From: Methanoregulaceae archaeon UBA467
GTDB lineage: Archaea; Halobacteriota; Methanomicrobia; Methanomicrobiales; Methanospirillaceae
Assembly (NCBI GenBank): GCA_002503825.1
Contig: DASP01000002.1
Span: 111,781-175,780 of the forward strand
Direction of reading: 5' to 3'
Length of the DNA stretch: 64,000 nt
The position numbers and the translations under genes are program-made. Positions 7,792 through 15,314 of the stretch are shown piece by piece. The notes under the pieces were generated by a model that saw only the letters and a list, made by a program, of their open reading frames with translations, made no database searches and had not been told where the DNA came from. Position 1 is the stretch's first letter; every line of letters begins with the position of its first letter.

Positions 7792-8610
7792 TCATTTCAC
7801 AACCTCGAAACGTTCCCCTGGCAGGACCTTGGTATTATAGGGGAATTTAGCATGAACAATTCCGTCCTGGGATACGGCCTTCACTTCCCCGACCCCGATG
7901 TTATTACCGATCAGGAGGACCTTCGACCCGACTGATATCAGACTGCCCATCGCATCTTTCGTCCCCTGCAGGTGCTTCTCATCGGACTGTGCAGAGTCTT
8001 CCCTGGGGGCCTTCTTCTTTTTTATATCAGGACCGGGTTTATCTATTCGATCCTCCTCCTCTTTCTTTTTCACCGACAGCTCGGGGCCCTCATCCTCGTA
8101 TGGTGCCAAGGACGTCCCCGCCGCATTCTTCAGGAGGGTCCACCGCTGGCTGATCGCACTGTCACTCCTGGGAGACCCCGGGAACTTCTCACAGAATACC
8201 GTTACGGCCGCGTGCTTGTCAGGAGCGGACCTGATGACGTCCTTCTCCTCGTCGGTCCAGTTCGGGACCTTGAAATTATCTACTCGCCGGACTACCTTCT
8301 CTTTGAGGGGCTCGCTCAGGGGAACGGCATTATTCTCTTTTATGTCCCTCGTGGGATGGACTCTGGAGGCGTGACCCCCCTGGGCCTGTGCCTTCGCTTT
8401 CTTTTCCGGTTCTCCCCTGGGGGCCTTCTCCACGAAATACATACAGGTCTGGCATTTCATCCCTGTAGGCCTATGTTTCCAGGGGTCCGGGCCGGCCGGG
8501 GTCACCTGCGATCTAGACTCATCCAGTTTGTGGTCTCCGCACCAGTCAGTATCGAATACGACTGGGAATCCCGTCATGGTCGGGGCATGTCTTCTGCATC
8601 TTCCTATCAT
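7792..8610 (-). CDS. Virus protein with Cys motif and SANT/Myb-like segment
   Basis: 272 residues from ATG 8610, which overlaps the gpF stop by 4 bases; a longer ORF reading from 8670 is mere overlap. The N-terminus (GRCRRHAPTMTGFP, then DTDWCGDHK) is a short Cys-containing motif often found in small phage proteins. Another Cys pair follows (MKCQTCMYF). The middle (WTDEEKDVI, then PGSPRSDSAISQRW) resembles a SANT/Myb-like helix-turn-helix. The linker is Lys/Glu rich and the last 60 residues form a small beta domain. Function unknown; a DNA-contacting packaging or head-associated role is possible. Confidence 0.55.
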   Translation of the reverse strand: MIGRCRRHAPTMTGFPVVFDTDWCGDHKLDESRSQVTPAGPDPWKHRPTGMKCQTCMYFVEKAPRGEPEKKAKAQAQGGHASRVHPTRDIKENNAVPLSEPLKEKVVRRVDNFKVPNWTDEEKDVIRSAPDKHAAVTVFCEKFPGSPRSDSAISQRWTLLKNAAGTSLAPYEDEGPELSVKKKEEEDRIDKPGPDIKKKKAPREDSAQSDEKHLQGTKDAMGSLISVGSKVLLIGNNIGVGEVKAVSQDGIVHAKFPYNTKVLPGERFEVVK

Positions 8611-9449
8611 TTCTTCTGCCTCCCGGTCATCTTCCCTCCGGTCCGGGTGAATTTCGGCCCCAGCGTGCATCTGCAGTTGATGATCTGAGCCAGGTCCGGA
8701 TCGTAGGTGACATCCCCGGGGTATTGCATCTTGCAGGCGGGGACCATCTTCTTCGAGGTCGGGGTCGGCTTGAAGGCCGGCACGTCAAACGGTTCCTCCG
8801 CAGGGATGATGACGTGGTGCATCTTCAGGTGACCCGGGCGCTCCCGGTCATCCCCGGTATCGATCCAGATCTTGAAGGGGGCATACTTCACGATCCGCTC
8901 CCAGGCTGCCCTGTTGTATGCCTGGTTGATCGAGGTCCTGACGATCGTCTCCGCCCTGGGGAGGCCGATGGTGTTGAACTGTTCGGTGATCTCCTGGGCG
9001 ATCCTGGTGACTCCGAGGCCTTTCTTGTCGCCCTCGACGATCGTCCGGAGGACTTTCCGCCCCAGGTCGGCATTGATACCCTTCAGGTCTGCCAGTGAGA
9101 GCCTCGAGAGCTCGTCGATCGCCTTCATGTCCGGCCTGGTGAAGTCGACGCCCGCAATGATCTTGAAGTCACTGACCGGGGCCAGGGCCTGGACCCTGCC
9201 GACTGTATAGTCAACCCCTCGATCGTATCCCAGACGGATAAACATCTCAACGATCGCCTGGCCTCGCCGGTCCAGATGATACGTGAGGGACCGCTCGATC
9301 ATCCTCTCGAGCTCGTCCAGGTCCAGGGGGTAGGGGGAGATGATCAGGGGCCTGACGTTTCGGAGGATACTCTGCCGGGACTGCCGGATGATACCGAGGA
9401 GCTGCTGCAGATACGCTGTCCGCAGGGGTCGGACTGGGTCTATCGCCAT
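8607..9449 (-). CDS. Mu gpF-like (SPP1 gp7 family) minor head protein, full copy
   Basis: 280 residues. The C-terminal half holds the family core: RAETIVRTSINQAYNRAAWE, then the conserved DTGDDRERPGHLKMHHV segment, IPAEEPFDVP, and the Cys-containing end NCRCTLGPKF. These proteins sit next to the portal in the head and often help package or eject DNA. Virus gene order normally puts it directly after the portal; here 6.7 kb of other genes separate them, with a second, inverted and shortened copy beside the portal. The start at 9449 is supported by a leaderless promoter (9471-9486). Confidence 0.85.
   Translation of the reverse strand: MAIDPVRPLRTAYLQQLLGIIRQSRQSILRNVRPLIISPYPLDLDELERMIERSLTYHLDRRGQAIVEMFIRLGYDRGVDYTVGRVQALAPVSDFKIIAGVDFTRPDMKAIDELSRLSLADLKGINADLGRKVLRTIVEGDKKGLGVTRIAQEITEQFNTIGLPRAETIVRTSINQAYNRAAWERIVKYAPFKIWIDTGDDRERPGHLKMHHVIIPAEEPFDVPAFKPTPTSKKMVPACKMQYPGDVTYDPDLAQIINCRCTLGPKFTRTGGKMTGRQKK
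8771..8876. repeat. Inverted repeat arm A (pairs with 15618-15723)
   Basis: 106 bases inside the full gpF-like gene are identical, apart from one A/G difference seen by eye, to the reverse complement of 15618-15723 in the shortened copy. Similarity continues at a lower level on both sides. The arms enclose the accessory block. Confidence 0.85.
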
Positions 9450-9470
9450 GAGAAAAGATGGGGGTGGGGG

Positions 9471-9486
9471 CTATTATACAGGAATC
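9471..9486 (-). promoter_or_regulatory. Provirus promoter element before gpF-like gene
   Basis: Leftward GATTCCTGTATAATAG, the shared element. The TATAATA core lies about 26 bases before ATG 9449 with no ribosome-binding site between, so transcription should begin at or next to the start codon. Confidence 0.65.
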
Positions 9487-9492
9487 TGGAAT

Positions 9493-10119
9493 TTATAGAA
9501 GGTCCCCCAAGACCGACGCCTTCCTGAACTCCTCCTCGGTCTCCCAGGTGGCGATGACCTGGTATGCCCACCCATCCCCGAACCAGACCGGGAAGTTCGT
9601 GTTGGTGGCGTAGTAGATACCCCCGACCTCGATCCAGTAGAGCCGGGGCGGGAGAGCTCCGGTGAGGACGATCGACTGACTGGTCCGCCTGACGATCACC
9701 TCATGAGGGACCTTCGCCCCCTGGGCGGACCTCTTCCCCTCGTCGTTGGTCCAGGTGGAGGGGTCCTTATGTGCGGGCGGGATGAAAAACTCGTTCTGCA
9801 GTTGGAGCAGTCTCCAGAACATGAAATTAAATACCTCCCTGAAGTCACTATCGAAGGCATAGGTGAAGAGACCTATCAACAGGGGCTTTGTGAGAACGTT
9901 CTTCCGGTGGGTCCTGGTATCGTTCTCCTGCCATTCCTTGATGATCTTGTAGATGATGAGTGAGTTCCCCACCAGGCGGGCGGCATACTTCTCCTCGTCG
10001 ATCTGACTGAACGGGAGATATTTGATCAACATCCTGGCGATCGCTTTGAAGGTTGAATGGAACTTCAGGGTCTCGGGGTCTGCAGCTTCGAGCTGCTCAT
10101 AGTTGTTGATACATTTCAT
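9493..10119 (-). CDS. Unknown virus protein in accessory block
   Basis: 208 residues, overlapping the zinc-finger mini-gene upstream by 23 bases. It has a helical N-terminal half with hydrophobic patches (NVLTKPLLIGLFTYAF, VFNFMFWRLLQL) and a C-terminal beta part containing LPPRLYWIEVGGIYYATN. There is no signal peptide. I do not recognise the family. It lies between inverted gpF copies and may be an accessory (moron-like) gene rather than a virion gene. Confidence 0.6.
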   Translation of the reverse strand: MKCINNYEQLEAADPETLKFHSTFKAIARMLIKYLPFSQIDEEKYAARLVGNSLIIYKIIKEWQENDTRTHRKNVLTKPLLIGLFTYAFDSDFREVFNFMFWRLLQLQNEFFIPPAHKDPSTWTNDEGKRSAQGAKVPHEVIVRRTSQSIVLTGALPPRLYWIEVGGIYYATNTNFPVWFGDGWAYQVIATWETEEEFRKASVLGDLL

Positions 10120-10273
10120 GAACTGGTCGCCTCCCGGTCCCCCTGCAGGCGGGACATCGGACCGGCCGGGAGGGTATCGGGATCAGTGTGAAGAGGAAAC
10201 TAGTCTCCCAGACGACCCCGGCCCCTCCGCAGTATTGGCAGGTCTGGTCCTGGAGCGGGGGATCCGAGTGCAT
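10097..10273 (-). CDS. 58-residue DnaJ-type zinc-finger protein
   Basis: Two Cys motifs of the DnaJ kind are present: CQYCGGAG near residue 12 and CPACRGTG near residue 40, so one zinc site formed by four cysteines is expected. Start ATG 10273 fits a leaderless promoter at 10295-10310, although another ATG in a different frame lies at 10280. The gene overlaps the next one. Its role is unknown; similar four-Cys mini-proteins recur through this provirus. Confidence 0.65.
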   Translation of the reverse strand: MHSDPPLQDQTCQYCGGAGVVWETSFLFTLIPIPSRPVRCPACRGTGRRPVHEMYQQL

Positions 10274-10294
10274 ACCCCATGGTTATCGGGAGGG

Positions 10295-10310
10295 GTAATA
10301 AACAGGAATT
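10295..10310 (-). promoter_or_regulatory. Provirus promoter element before zinc-finger mini-gene
   Basis: Leftward AATTCCTGTTTATTAC, centred about 27 bases before ATG 10273, no ribosome-binding site following. The 156 bases between this and the gene ending at 10467 hold nothing else I can support. Confidence 0.6.
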
Positions 10311-10466
10311 TAAAAAGAGAATTAGATGGCCGTTATGGCATCGGCCAGGAACTGACTGGGTTACGCAATGACGGTACTGTGGGCTTACTACTGGTACGAA
10401 GCACTTGCATGGAACATTTGGGGGCAGGGTTGACGGAACCCCCATCTCCTATTCACCGGGCATAGA

Positions 10467-10733
10467 TTATGGTTTGTGGTTGTTCAGGTCCTTGAAGTTG
10501 TTTGATAGGTCCCCGTAAAATGTGAGCTCCTCGTCACCGATGTTGATGATATACTCGAGGGGTGCGTCGAGATCTGCCCTGGAGTATATCCCCAGGTTAC
10601 CGGTCCGGGCCATCGACTGGGCATTGACCAGGTAGTCCTCGGGGACCTGGGCCAGGAGTTCCATCAATCCCTTCACGGTGATGAACTTGAAGAACACCGG
10701 ACCGTTCCGATAATCGGGGTTATTGATCTTCAT
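10467..10733 (-). CDS. Unknown 88-residue virus protein
   Basis: A small acidic protein. The segment LMELLAQVPEDYLVNAQ followed by GNLGIYSR resembles the small phage proteins that begin with a helix ending in 'vPeD' before a beta hairpin, but I cannot name a function. It is the last gene of the leftward accessory operon starting at 14561 and overlaps the previous gene by 14 bases. Confidence 0.6.
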   Translation of the reverse strand: MKINNPDYRNGPVFFKFITVKGLMELLAQVPEDYLVNAQSMARTGNLGIYSRADLDAPLEYIINIGDEELTFYGDLSNNFKDLNNHKP

Positions 10734-10920
10734 CTGTATCCTCCGGATTGAGCGGTCTGTGCTTTTCAGAGCCGACAGTACAGTCCTTGCATGGTGCCCC
10801 GCAGCCCTGGCAGTTCCGGTCCGATCTCCACCAGGTATAGTCGCAGGAGGGTTCCGGGCAACAGGTCCCGAGTCTCCTCTTCAATTCAATGTGGTCAGAA
10901 GTCTCACTTTCTTCACTCAT
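10720..10920 (-). CDS. 66-residue Cys-rich protein
   Basis: Six Cys residues are arranged as two motifs, CCPEPSC and CQGCGAPCKDC, which suggests one or two zinc sites. Start ATG 10920 is chosen because a longer reading from 10992 overlaps the upstream gene by 40 bases, and GTGAT precedes 10920. Function unknown; one of the Cys-rich mini-proteins of the accessory operon. Confidence 0.6.
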   Translation of the reverse strand: MSEESETSDHIELKRRLGTCCPEPSCDYTWWRSDRNCQGCGAPCKDCTVGSEKHRPLNPEDTDEDQ

Positions 10921-10952
10921 GGGTATCACGTTCAGAAAATATGACCTCCTCC

Positions 10953-11120
10953 TTATGAGGCGGGAGAGGGCCTCATCTTTTTGTTGATCCACTCGCTTAT
11001 AACCCCCTTTATTTCAGCGGGGGGCGTTATCATCCTGATTTGTTTATTCAGGACCTCTGTGAGTTCGTCGAGGAGGGTGAATATTCCCGCCTCCCGGGCG
11101 TTCACTTTGGCAGGGTTCAT
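10953..11120 (-). CDS. Unknown 55-residue protein
   Basis: A short helical protein containing ARE-AGIFTLLDELTEVLNKQI, with no Cys. Start ATG 11120 is preceded by GGTGGAG and lies two bases after the previous stop; ATG 11138 is the alternative. It is part of a chain of closely spaced genes. No family is recognised. Confidence 0.5.
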   Translation of the reverse strand: MNPAKVNAREAGIFTLLDELTEVLNKQIRMITPPAEIKGVISEWINKKMRPSPAS

Positions 11121-11122
11121 GC

Positions 11123-11284
11123 TCAGCACTCCACCCATTTTGCACCAGGGGCGGCCGGATCATCGGGTCCTGGAGGATATACGCATCCGGTAGGAAGTGG
11201 ATCCCCACGTTTCCACCCCTTGATGAGGATGCAGGGGTCCTCTGTTGAGCAGACGAAGCATTTGTAGATGATAGGGCCGGTCAT
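11123..11284 (-). CDS. 53-residue Cys protein
   Basis: Starts at ATG 11284 in a 4-base overlap with the upstream gene. It contains CFVCSTEDPC near the N-terminus, then single Cys residues near position 34 and at the C-terminus. Metal binding is likely but the site is not a standard finger. Function unknown. Confidence 0.55.
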   Translation of the reverse strand: MTGPIIYKCFVCSTEDPCILIKGWKRGDPLPTGCVYPPGPDDPAAPGAKWVEC

Positions 11285-11853
11285 GGTGAGGCCTCCTCCC
11301 TCTCCTTTCGTTCCTTTATACTCTGATCGATCTTGTCCATGGCGGCTTTCTGCCATTCCAAATCCGCTGTCCCACCAGGCAGAAACTCAAAACCTATTTT
11401 GGCGTTGACCTGATCGATCGCTTTTGCCTGTATGAGGTTGATCTCGTCCCTGGTGATCTCTGGGGTCGGGAAGGGGTCTACAGACTCGTCTAATTTAAGG
11501 GCCGCCCTTACCCATTTGGCGACATCACTGCCCGCCTGGTATTCTTTGATATCCTGTGCGGTCCTGCAGACAGTTATGGCATTCGTGGCCCACATCTGAA
11601 GGATGTGACGGGCGGCCGCTTTCTTCGAGTTGCCCTTAAACTTGTACCCGAATCGTGTGACCTCTTTTCCCTGGTAAGCTAATACCGCCCAGTTACCCTC
11701 GATCCAGTATCCCCAGGGGCCGAGCCCGAACTTCCTACAGGAGTCTCCCTCGTTCTTCAGCTCGCATCTCCGGCCCTGCCGGCACCGGAGGAACTCGTCA
11801 CTTTGACCCCGGATATCGACGAACATACATCGTCTGCAGGTCTTATAGGTCAT
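11281..11853 (-). CDS. Unknown 190-residue protein with N-terminal Cys cluster
   Basis: Start ATG 11853 is chosen because the longer frame overlaps the upstream gene heavily. The first 40 residues carry five Cys (CRRCMF, then CRQGRRC, then C), followed by a small GPWGYWIEGNWAVLAY beta unit and a helical C-terminal half. The layout suggests a zinc-bound N-terminal domain on a helical body. It overlaps the upstream gene by 11 bases. I do not recognise the family. Confidence 0.6.
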   Translation of the reverse strand: MTYKTCRRCMFVDIRGQSDEFLRCRQGRRCELKNEGDSCRKFGLGPWGYWIEGNWAVLAYQGKEVTRFGYKFKGNSKKAAARHILQMWATNAITVCRTAQDIKEYQAGSDVAKWVRAALKLDESVDPFPTPEITRDEINLIQAKAIDQVNAKIGFEFLPGGTADLEWQKAAMDKIDQSIKERKEREEASP

Positions 11854-12268
11854 GGTCAGGCCCCTCCTGGGGTGCGAGGTCGTCGAGACTGATGTGCGGG
11901 CGGAGTTTCCACCATGCGAGTTGATACCTGCATACCGGACACTCGAACCAGACCCACTGCGGAACGGCATACCCTGCAAGGGGGAGGCCTCCGGACACGT
12001 GGTCGCATGTCATCAGGTCGCACTCTACCAGGGGTGTTCCGCAGTGACAAGTTTTCACATACGAGTATCCCAGGAGACGCCGGAGAAGTTCTGCACGTGA
12101 GTCCCGGGCGAGCTTGTGATCTGATATTGTTACAGGATCGGGATCTCGGCCCTCCTCGAGATGGAGCGTCCTCTTGATCCGGGTCCAGCACTTCGGACCA
12201 TATCCATGATTGATACTGGCCGGATCGCTCAGGGGCCGGTTACATTTCAGACAGTAATGAGACGACAT
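11843..12268 (-). CDS. Zinc-binding protein with DUF6011-like N-terminus
   Basis: 141 residues. The N-terminus YCLKCNRPLSDPASINHGYG followed by PKCW is the short phage/plasmid zinc motif of DUF6011-type proteins. A second group (CHCGTPLVECDLMTCDH) and a third Cys pair (CPVC) follow, so two sites are likely. Starts at ATG 12268, one base into the preceding gene's end. No enzymatic role is evident; possibly a nucleic-acid or protein-contact accessory protein. Confidence 0.65.
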   Translation of the reverse strand: MSSHYCLKCNRPLSDPASINHGYGPKCWTRIKRTLHLEEGRDPDPVTISDHKLARDSRAELLRRLLGYSYVKTCHCGTPLVECDLMTCDHVSGGLPLAGYAVPQWVWFECPVCRYQLAWWKLRPHISLDDLAPQEGPDHDL

Positions 12269-12495
12269 CAGTCGATCACCACCAGGATCAAAGCAGGGCC
12301 TTCACAGAACGGGCACTCTATCTCCTCCGCGTCGATCGTGATCTCGAACGGTTCACCGGGCCCGATATCGAACCCACAGCAGAGGTCCGTTCGCTTCCGC
12401 AGTTCTGCGACGAGGTCTGACGTTGCGACCGTTGAGAGCGGGGAGACCACCTCGAGGTTCTCATCTCCGCCGAAGGGACCATACTTATCATGCAT
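12268..12495 (-). CDS. 75-residue protein with two Cys pairs
   Basis: Start ATG 12495 overlaps the end of the 38-residue gene upstream. A CC pair (LCCGFD) and CPFC near the C-terminus, separated by about 25 residues, could bind one zinc. The rest is acidic. No family recognised; same series of small Cys proteins. Confidence 0.55.
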   Translation of the reverse strand: MHDKYGPFGGDENLEVVSPLSTVATSDLVAELRKRTDLCCGFDIGPGEPFEITIDAEEIECPFCEGPALILVVID

Positions 12496-12604
12496 GACTC
12501 CGCACCTCCCGGAGTTGCCGTATGACCAGGCCCTCAAATTTCTGACTGGCAATATACCCCTCGATCCGGGAATCTATAACCAGGAATGTCTCCTCCGAGG
12601 TCAT
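12488..12604 (-). CDS. 38-residue micro-protein
   Basis: Starts at ATG 12604 in an ATGA overlap with the ParB-like gene and ends inside the start region of the next gene, so it bridges two genes by translational coupling. The sequence (MTSEETFLVIDSRIEGYI...) is mixed with no motif. Support is the tight coupling and absence of another explanation for the gap. Confidence 0.4.
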   Translation of the reverse strand: MTSEETFLVIDSRIEGYIASQKFEGLVIRQLREVRSHA

Positions 12605-14097
12605 GACTCCTCACCCTCCTGGACCCGTCGCTCGATCTTGTCAAGCCAGAGGGCCGCCCCGTCCCGGAAGATGAGATCGACAGCCTCCTGTTCGTCGTCC
12701 GCATCGCCGTAGGTGACCATCTGCCTGATCGTCGCGAGTTCATACCTACCTGCGTTTACCTTGAATCCTCCGTTGTCCTGGTTTGGGGAAGAGGGCTGCC
12801 TGTGCATCACTGCAGTCTTCACAGCCTTGTCAGCCGGCGTGAAGGCAGACCCCTGCACCCTCGAGGAGGTATAGGGTTTCGGCTCCGGGACGTTCGGCCT
12901 GATCGGGCAGTCATACCGGCACCAGGGATTTCCGTCCTCTTTCATCTTCTCCATCACCCTGCAGGCGGTCCTGTCCTCGTCGTCGATCAGTTCAGAGCAC
13001 TGCCTCTTACGGCAGCGGTCGATCTGTTTGAGGAGATACTCGCTCGGGTACTCGATCGGGACAAACGGTTCATTTTCCTCGTTCTCCGTTGTGACTTCTT
13101 CGGGGGCATCGGGGATCTCCTCCTGAACCTGTGGGCAGCCGTCAGGATATCTCCCGCACATGTTCTCGGGTCGCATTCCCTTAATGCTGCATACGTGCAG
13201 GCCGGGGCTGATGAACCGCAGGTCCTTGCACTTCAGCGCCTTGCATTTTGCAGTGACTGGAAATTTAGCGTCTTCTTCTGTTTCAACCTCGATCCGTTTG
13301 AGTTCAATCTTCTCCAGGACCAGGGGGCATTCCGCCATATTTCCAGGGAGTTTTCCCTCGATCTCGCACTCGACGTTGTCGTTCATCTCCCGCTTCTTCA
13401 GGTACGGACATTCGATGTTCCGGCAGTATTGGACCGAGAAGCCGACGTGGATCGGGTCACAGTGCTCGCACTCATCCTCGCTGAACCGTTTACAACGGAA
13501 ACAGACGTCGGTGTGTGGGATCGTGGTCACGTTCTTGACGGCGGGTTTGGTCTCCGGACCCGGTTTGAGGGGGACCTTCATCTCGTACTCGGTGTTCCCC
13601 CGGACCACTTTCCGGGTAATGTTAACAGTGTTATCTGTCGATTCCGACAGATAGACTTCCTTCCTAACTGCACCCACCAAATCAGCAGATACCGCACAAT
13701 GCCGTGCTATTTCGCGATCTGACCATTTTACCCACTCCGAATCAGCGAGCACGATCTCGACGACACGGCGTTTATCTGCGTTGGACCGCCTGAGTCCGTG
13801 GGACGTATTCGCCCCTACAGAGTAGAGGAGTGCGTCCCGCCTCGGTCCGTTCAGGACGTTCGCACTGATCTTCCCGATCAGCGCCAGTTTCGCGGCGGCG
13901 ATCCGGTGGAACCCGTCCGCAGGCCACAGGTCGGTGCCGTCGAAGAACACCGTGATCGAGGGGAACTCCACCCCGGCCTTCATCGCCTCTGCATACTCGA
14001 GGACGGTCTTCTGGTCGATCTCGCATCGTGACTGGGTCTCGCCATCCATCCGGAGACGTGAGAGTGAGATCATCTGTGGCGGCGCCATGGCTGTCAT
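12601..14097 (-). CDS. ParB-like nuclease-fold protein with Cys-cluster extension
   Basis: 498 residues. Residues 1-110 follow the ParB/sulfiredoxin N-terminal fold: MISLSRLRMDGETQSR, then ADGFHRIAAAK, which carries the conserved G-H-R. A helix-turn-helix region follows (about 120-150, WSDREIARHCAVSADLV). From about residue 195 onward the protein has more than twenty Cys in repeated spacings (CFRCKR, CEHC, CRNIEC, CKALKC, CRKRQC and others), suggesting several zinc or iron-sulphur sites. DNA binding by the N-terminal part is expected from the family; the Cys part is unusual. It starts in an ATGA overlap. Confidence 0.7.
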   Translation of the reverse strand: MTAMAPPQMISLSRLRMDGETQSRCEIDQKTVLEYAEAMKAGVEFPSITVFFDGTDLWPADGFHRIAAAKLALIGKISANVLNGPRRDALLYSVGANTSHGLRRSNADKRRVVEIVLADSEWVKWSDREIARHCAVSADLVGAVRKEVYLSESTDNTVNITRKVVRGNTEYEMKVPLKPGPETKPAVKNVTTIPHTDVCFRCKRFSEDECEHCDPIHVGFSVQYCRNIECPYLKKREMNDNVECEIEGKLPGNMAECPLVLEKIELKRIEVETEEDAKFPVTAKCKALKCKDLRFISPGLHVCSIKGMRPENMCGRYPDGCPQVQEEIPDAPEEVTTENEENEPFVPIEYPSEYLLKQIDRCRKRQCSELIDDEDRTACRVMEKMKEDGNPWCRYDCPIRPNVPEPKPYTSSRVQGSAFTPADKAVKTAVMHRQPSSPNQDNGGFKVNAGRYELATIRQMVTYGDADDEQEAVDLIFRDGAALWLDKIERRVQEGEES

Positions 14098-14561
14098 GGG
14101 ACCTCATCTCCGAATCGGGAGAGGGGTGCATATGTGATCTCGCCGTTCACCAGCTGGACGAATCGCTTCCACGGGGTCATGACCTCACCCCTGGAGTCGG
14201 CGGTCCGGACCATGAGTGCCCGGCCCGTCCTGGACCTCCACGCTTTGCCGGCGATCTCGGTTACGATAGTGCCATCGGGATGTTCACTGACCCGGTAGAG
14301 GTCCACCGACGGAGCTCCCGGGATCTGGACTTTATATGCGTCCGCAGAGCCGAGGAAAACGGAGTGTGTCTCACCGTGAGTCTGGTAGGTGACCTTGAAC
14401 GCTTTTTTGACCGGCTCGATCTTCCCGACCCGCCGGAACGCACCAGAAGAGGATATGTTTTTGTTGTTCGACTGCGATACATTGTTGGCGTCCCGCTTCC
14501 ACTGATTGAACCTTGGGGGAGTGGCCGCCATCCTGTTTTGTCGTGTTTCTGTTTCAGACAT
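14094..14561 (-). CDS. Unknown protein leading the accessory operon
   Basis: 155 residues, N-terminal part polar and basic (TPPRFNQWKRD), then a beta-rich body with KAFKVTYQTHGETHSVFLGSADAY and a C-terminal ending PLSRFGDEVP. No motif recognised. It is the first gene of the leftward operon running to 10467 and shares a divergent control region with the rightward gene at 14661. The 35-base segment 14490-14524 within it is repeated at 35494-35528 in another reading frame. Confidence 0.6.
   Translation of the reverse strand: MSETETRQNRMAATPPRFNQWKRDANNVSQSNNKNISSSGAFRRVGKIEPVKKAFKVTYQTHGETHSVFLGSADAYKVQIPGAPSVDLYRVSEHPDGTIVTEIAGKAWRSRTGRALMVRTADSRGEVMTPWKRFVQLVNGEITYAPLSRFGDEVP
14490..14524. 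repeat. 35-base dispersed repeat, copy 1 (copy 2 at 35494-35528)
   Basis: Identical to 35494-35528 except for one T/C difference. In this gene it is read as TPPRFNQWKRD, in the other as PLPQGSISGSGT, a different frame. DNA, not protein, appears to be what is shared. Confidence 0.8.
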
Positions 14562-14584
14562 GGTTGATCACCATTCTCATTAAA

Positions 14585-14660
14585 TTTATCATAACAATGT
14601 TATGACATTGTATCATAAGCAATGTGAGTATATATACATTGTCATCACAACAGTATCACA
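14585..14660. promoter_or_regulatory. Divergent promoter/operator region with three dyads
   Basis: Between the leftward gene starting at 14561 and the rightward gene starting at 14661. It is A+T rich and holds CATAAC-aat-GTTATG, ACATTG-N9-CAATGT and TGTGA...TCACA arrangements around TATATATA and AAATTTAT-type promoter boxes for each direction. The overlapping dyads suggest binding of one or more repressors. Confidence 0.55.
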
Positions 14661-14822
14661 ATGGCAAACAAAATGGACGTCTCAATTACTTGTTACAGTG
14701 TGGTTGATCGTGTTGTAGGCCCTGGGGGTAATAGCGGGAGACTTCATGTCCCAAAATCATGGATCGGAAAAAAGGTGAGGGTCCTCCTTTTAGAACCTAC
14801 AGAGGAGGGAAAAGAGGGTTAA
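14661..14822 (+). CDS. DUF2080 (AbrB-like) small protein
   Basis: 53 residues, too short for common length cut-offs. The core GNSGRLHVPKSWIGKKVRVLLL is seen as GNSGRLHVPKSWIG then KKVRVLLL, the pattern of the archaeal DUF2080 family, often annotated as transposon-encoded, which shares the 'GNSxxxxIPKxwxG' core with AbrB/MazE-type DNA-binding domains. It reads rightward from the divergent region and ends 4 bases inside the convergent lipoprotein gene. It could be the regulator of the accessory operon or a transposon remnant. Confidence 0.7.
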   Translation: MANKMDVSITCYSVVDRVVGPGGNSGRLHVPKSWIGKKVRVLLLEPTEEGKEG

Positions 14823-15271
14823 TCCTTTGGTAAATTATCATATGCTAATTTCAAATTCTCATCAGCCCCCCGTCCTTTGAGCTCTAAAAGATCAAGGTTA
14901 AACTCCTCATATTCAGTATCTCCTGTTTCCCGGCTTTCGATTAATGTTACTAACATATTGTGGCAATCCACCTTTGCGGAGAGATACCTGGCAAAATAAT
15001 ATTGTGAAGTTTCCATCTCAGGTGAGACCTGATAATTTAGGACGGTGTAATATTCATCCCTTGCTGCACGACTTAATTCCCGTGCGGTTGATTTAACCAG
15101 AGGGATATCTCTGTTTTCAGCGGCTTTGTTTAATTGTTCAATCAATTCATTATCATTTTTGATGTGATTATCCCACGAATCAATGAATTTCTGGTCATCA
15201 TACAGCAACGAAGTACATCCGGTTATCCCAACGAGAACCAATACCATGAGCACCAGACAGGCCCATTTCAT
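14819..15271 (-). CDS. Small lipoprotein
   Basis: 150 residues from ATG 15271 (ATG 15280 is an alternative; AAGGT is better spaced for 15271). Lys-Trp-Ala, a hydrophobic stretch LVLMVLVLVG and the lipobox ITGC give a clear lipid-modified signal peptide; the mature part is helical and charged. It would be anchored on the outside of the host membrane. Such proteins in proviruses can alter host surface or superinfection, but there is no evidence for a specific function. The codon and base content is more A+T rich than the virion genes. Confidence 0.65.
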   Translation of the reverse strand: MKWACLVLMVLVLVGITGCTSLLYDDQKFIDSWDNHIKNDNELIEQLNKAAENRDIPLVKSTARELSRAARDEYYTVLNYQVSPEMETSQYYFARYLSAKVDCHNMLVTLIESRETGDTEYEEFNLDLLELKGRGADENLKLAYDNLPKD

Positions 15272-15314
15272 ATTATCCATACCTTGAAATGATGCGACTT
15301 ATGAGTAATAAATT

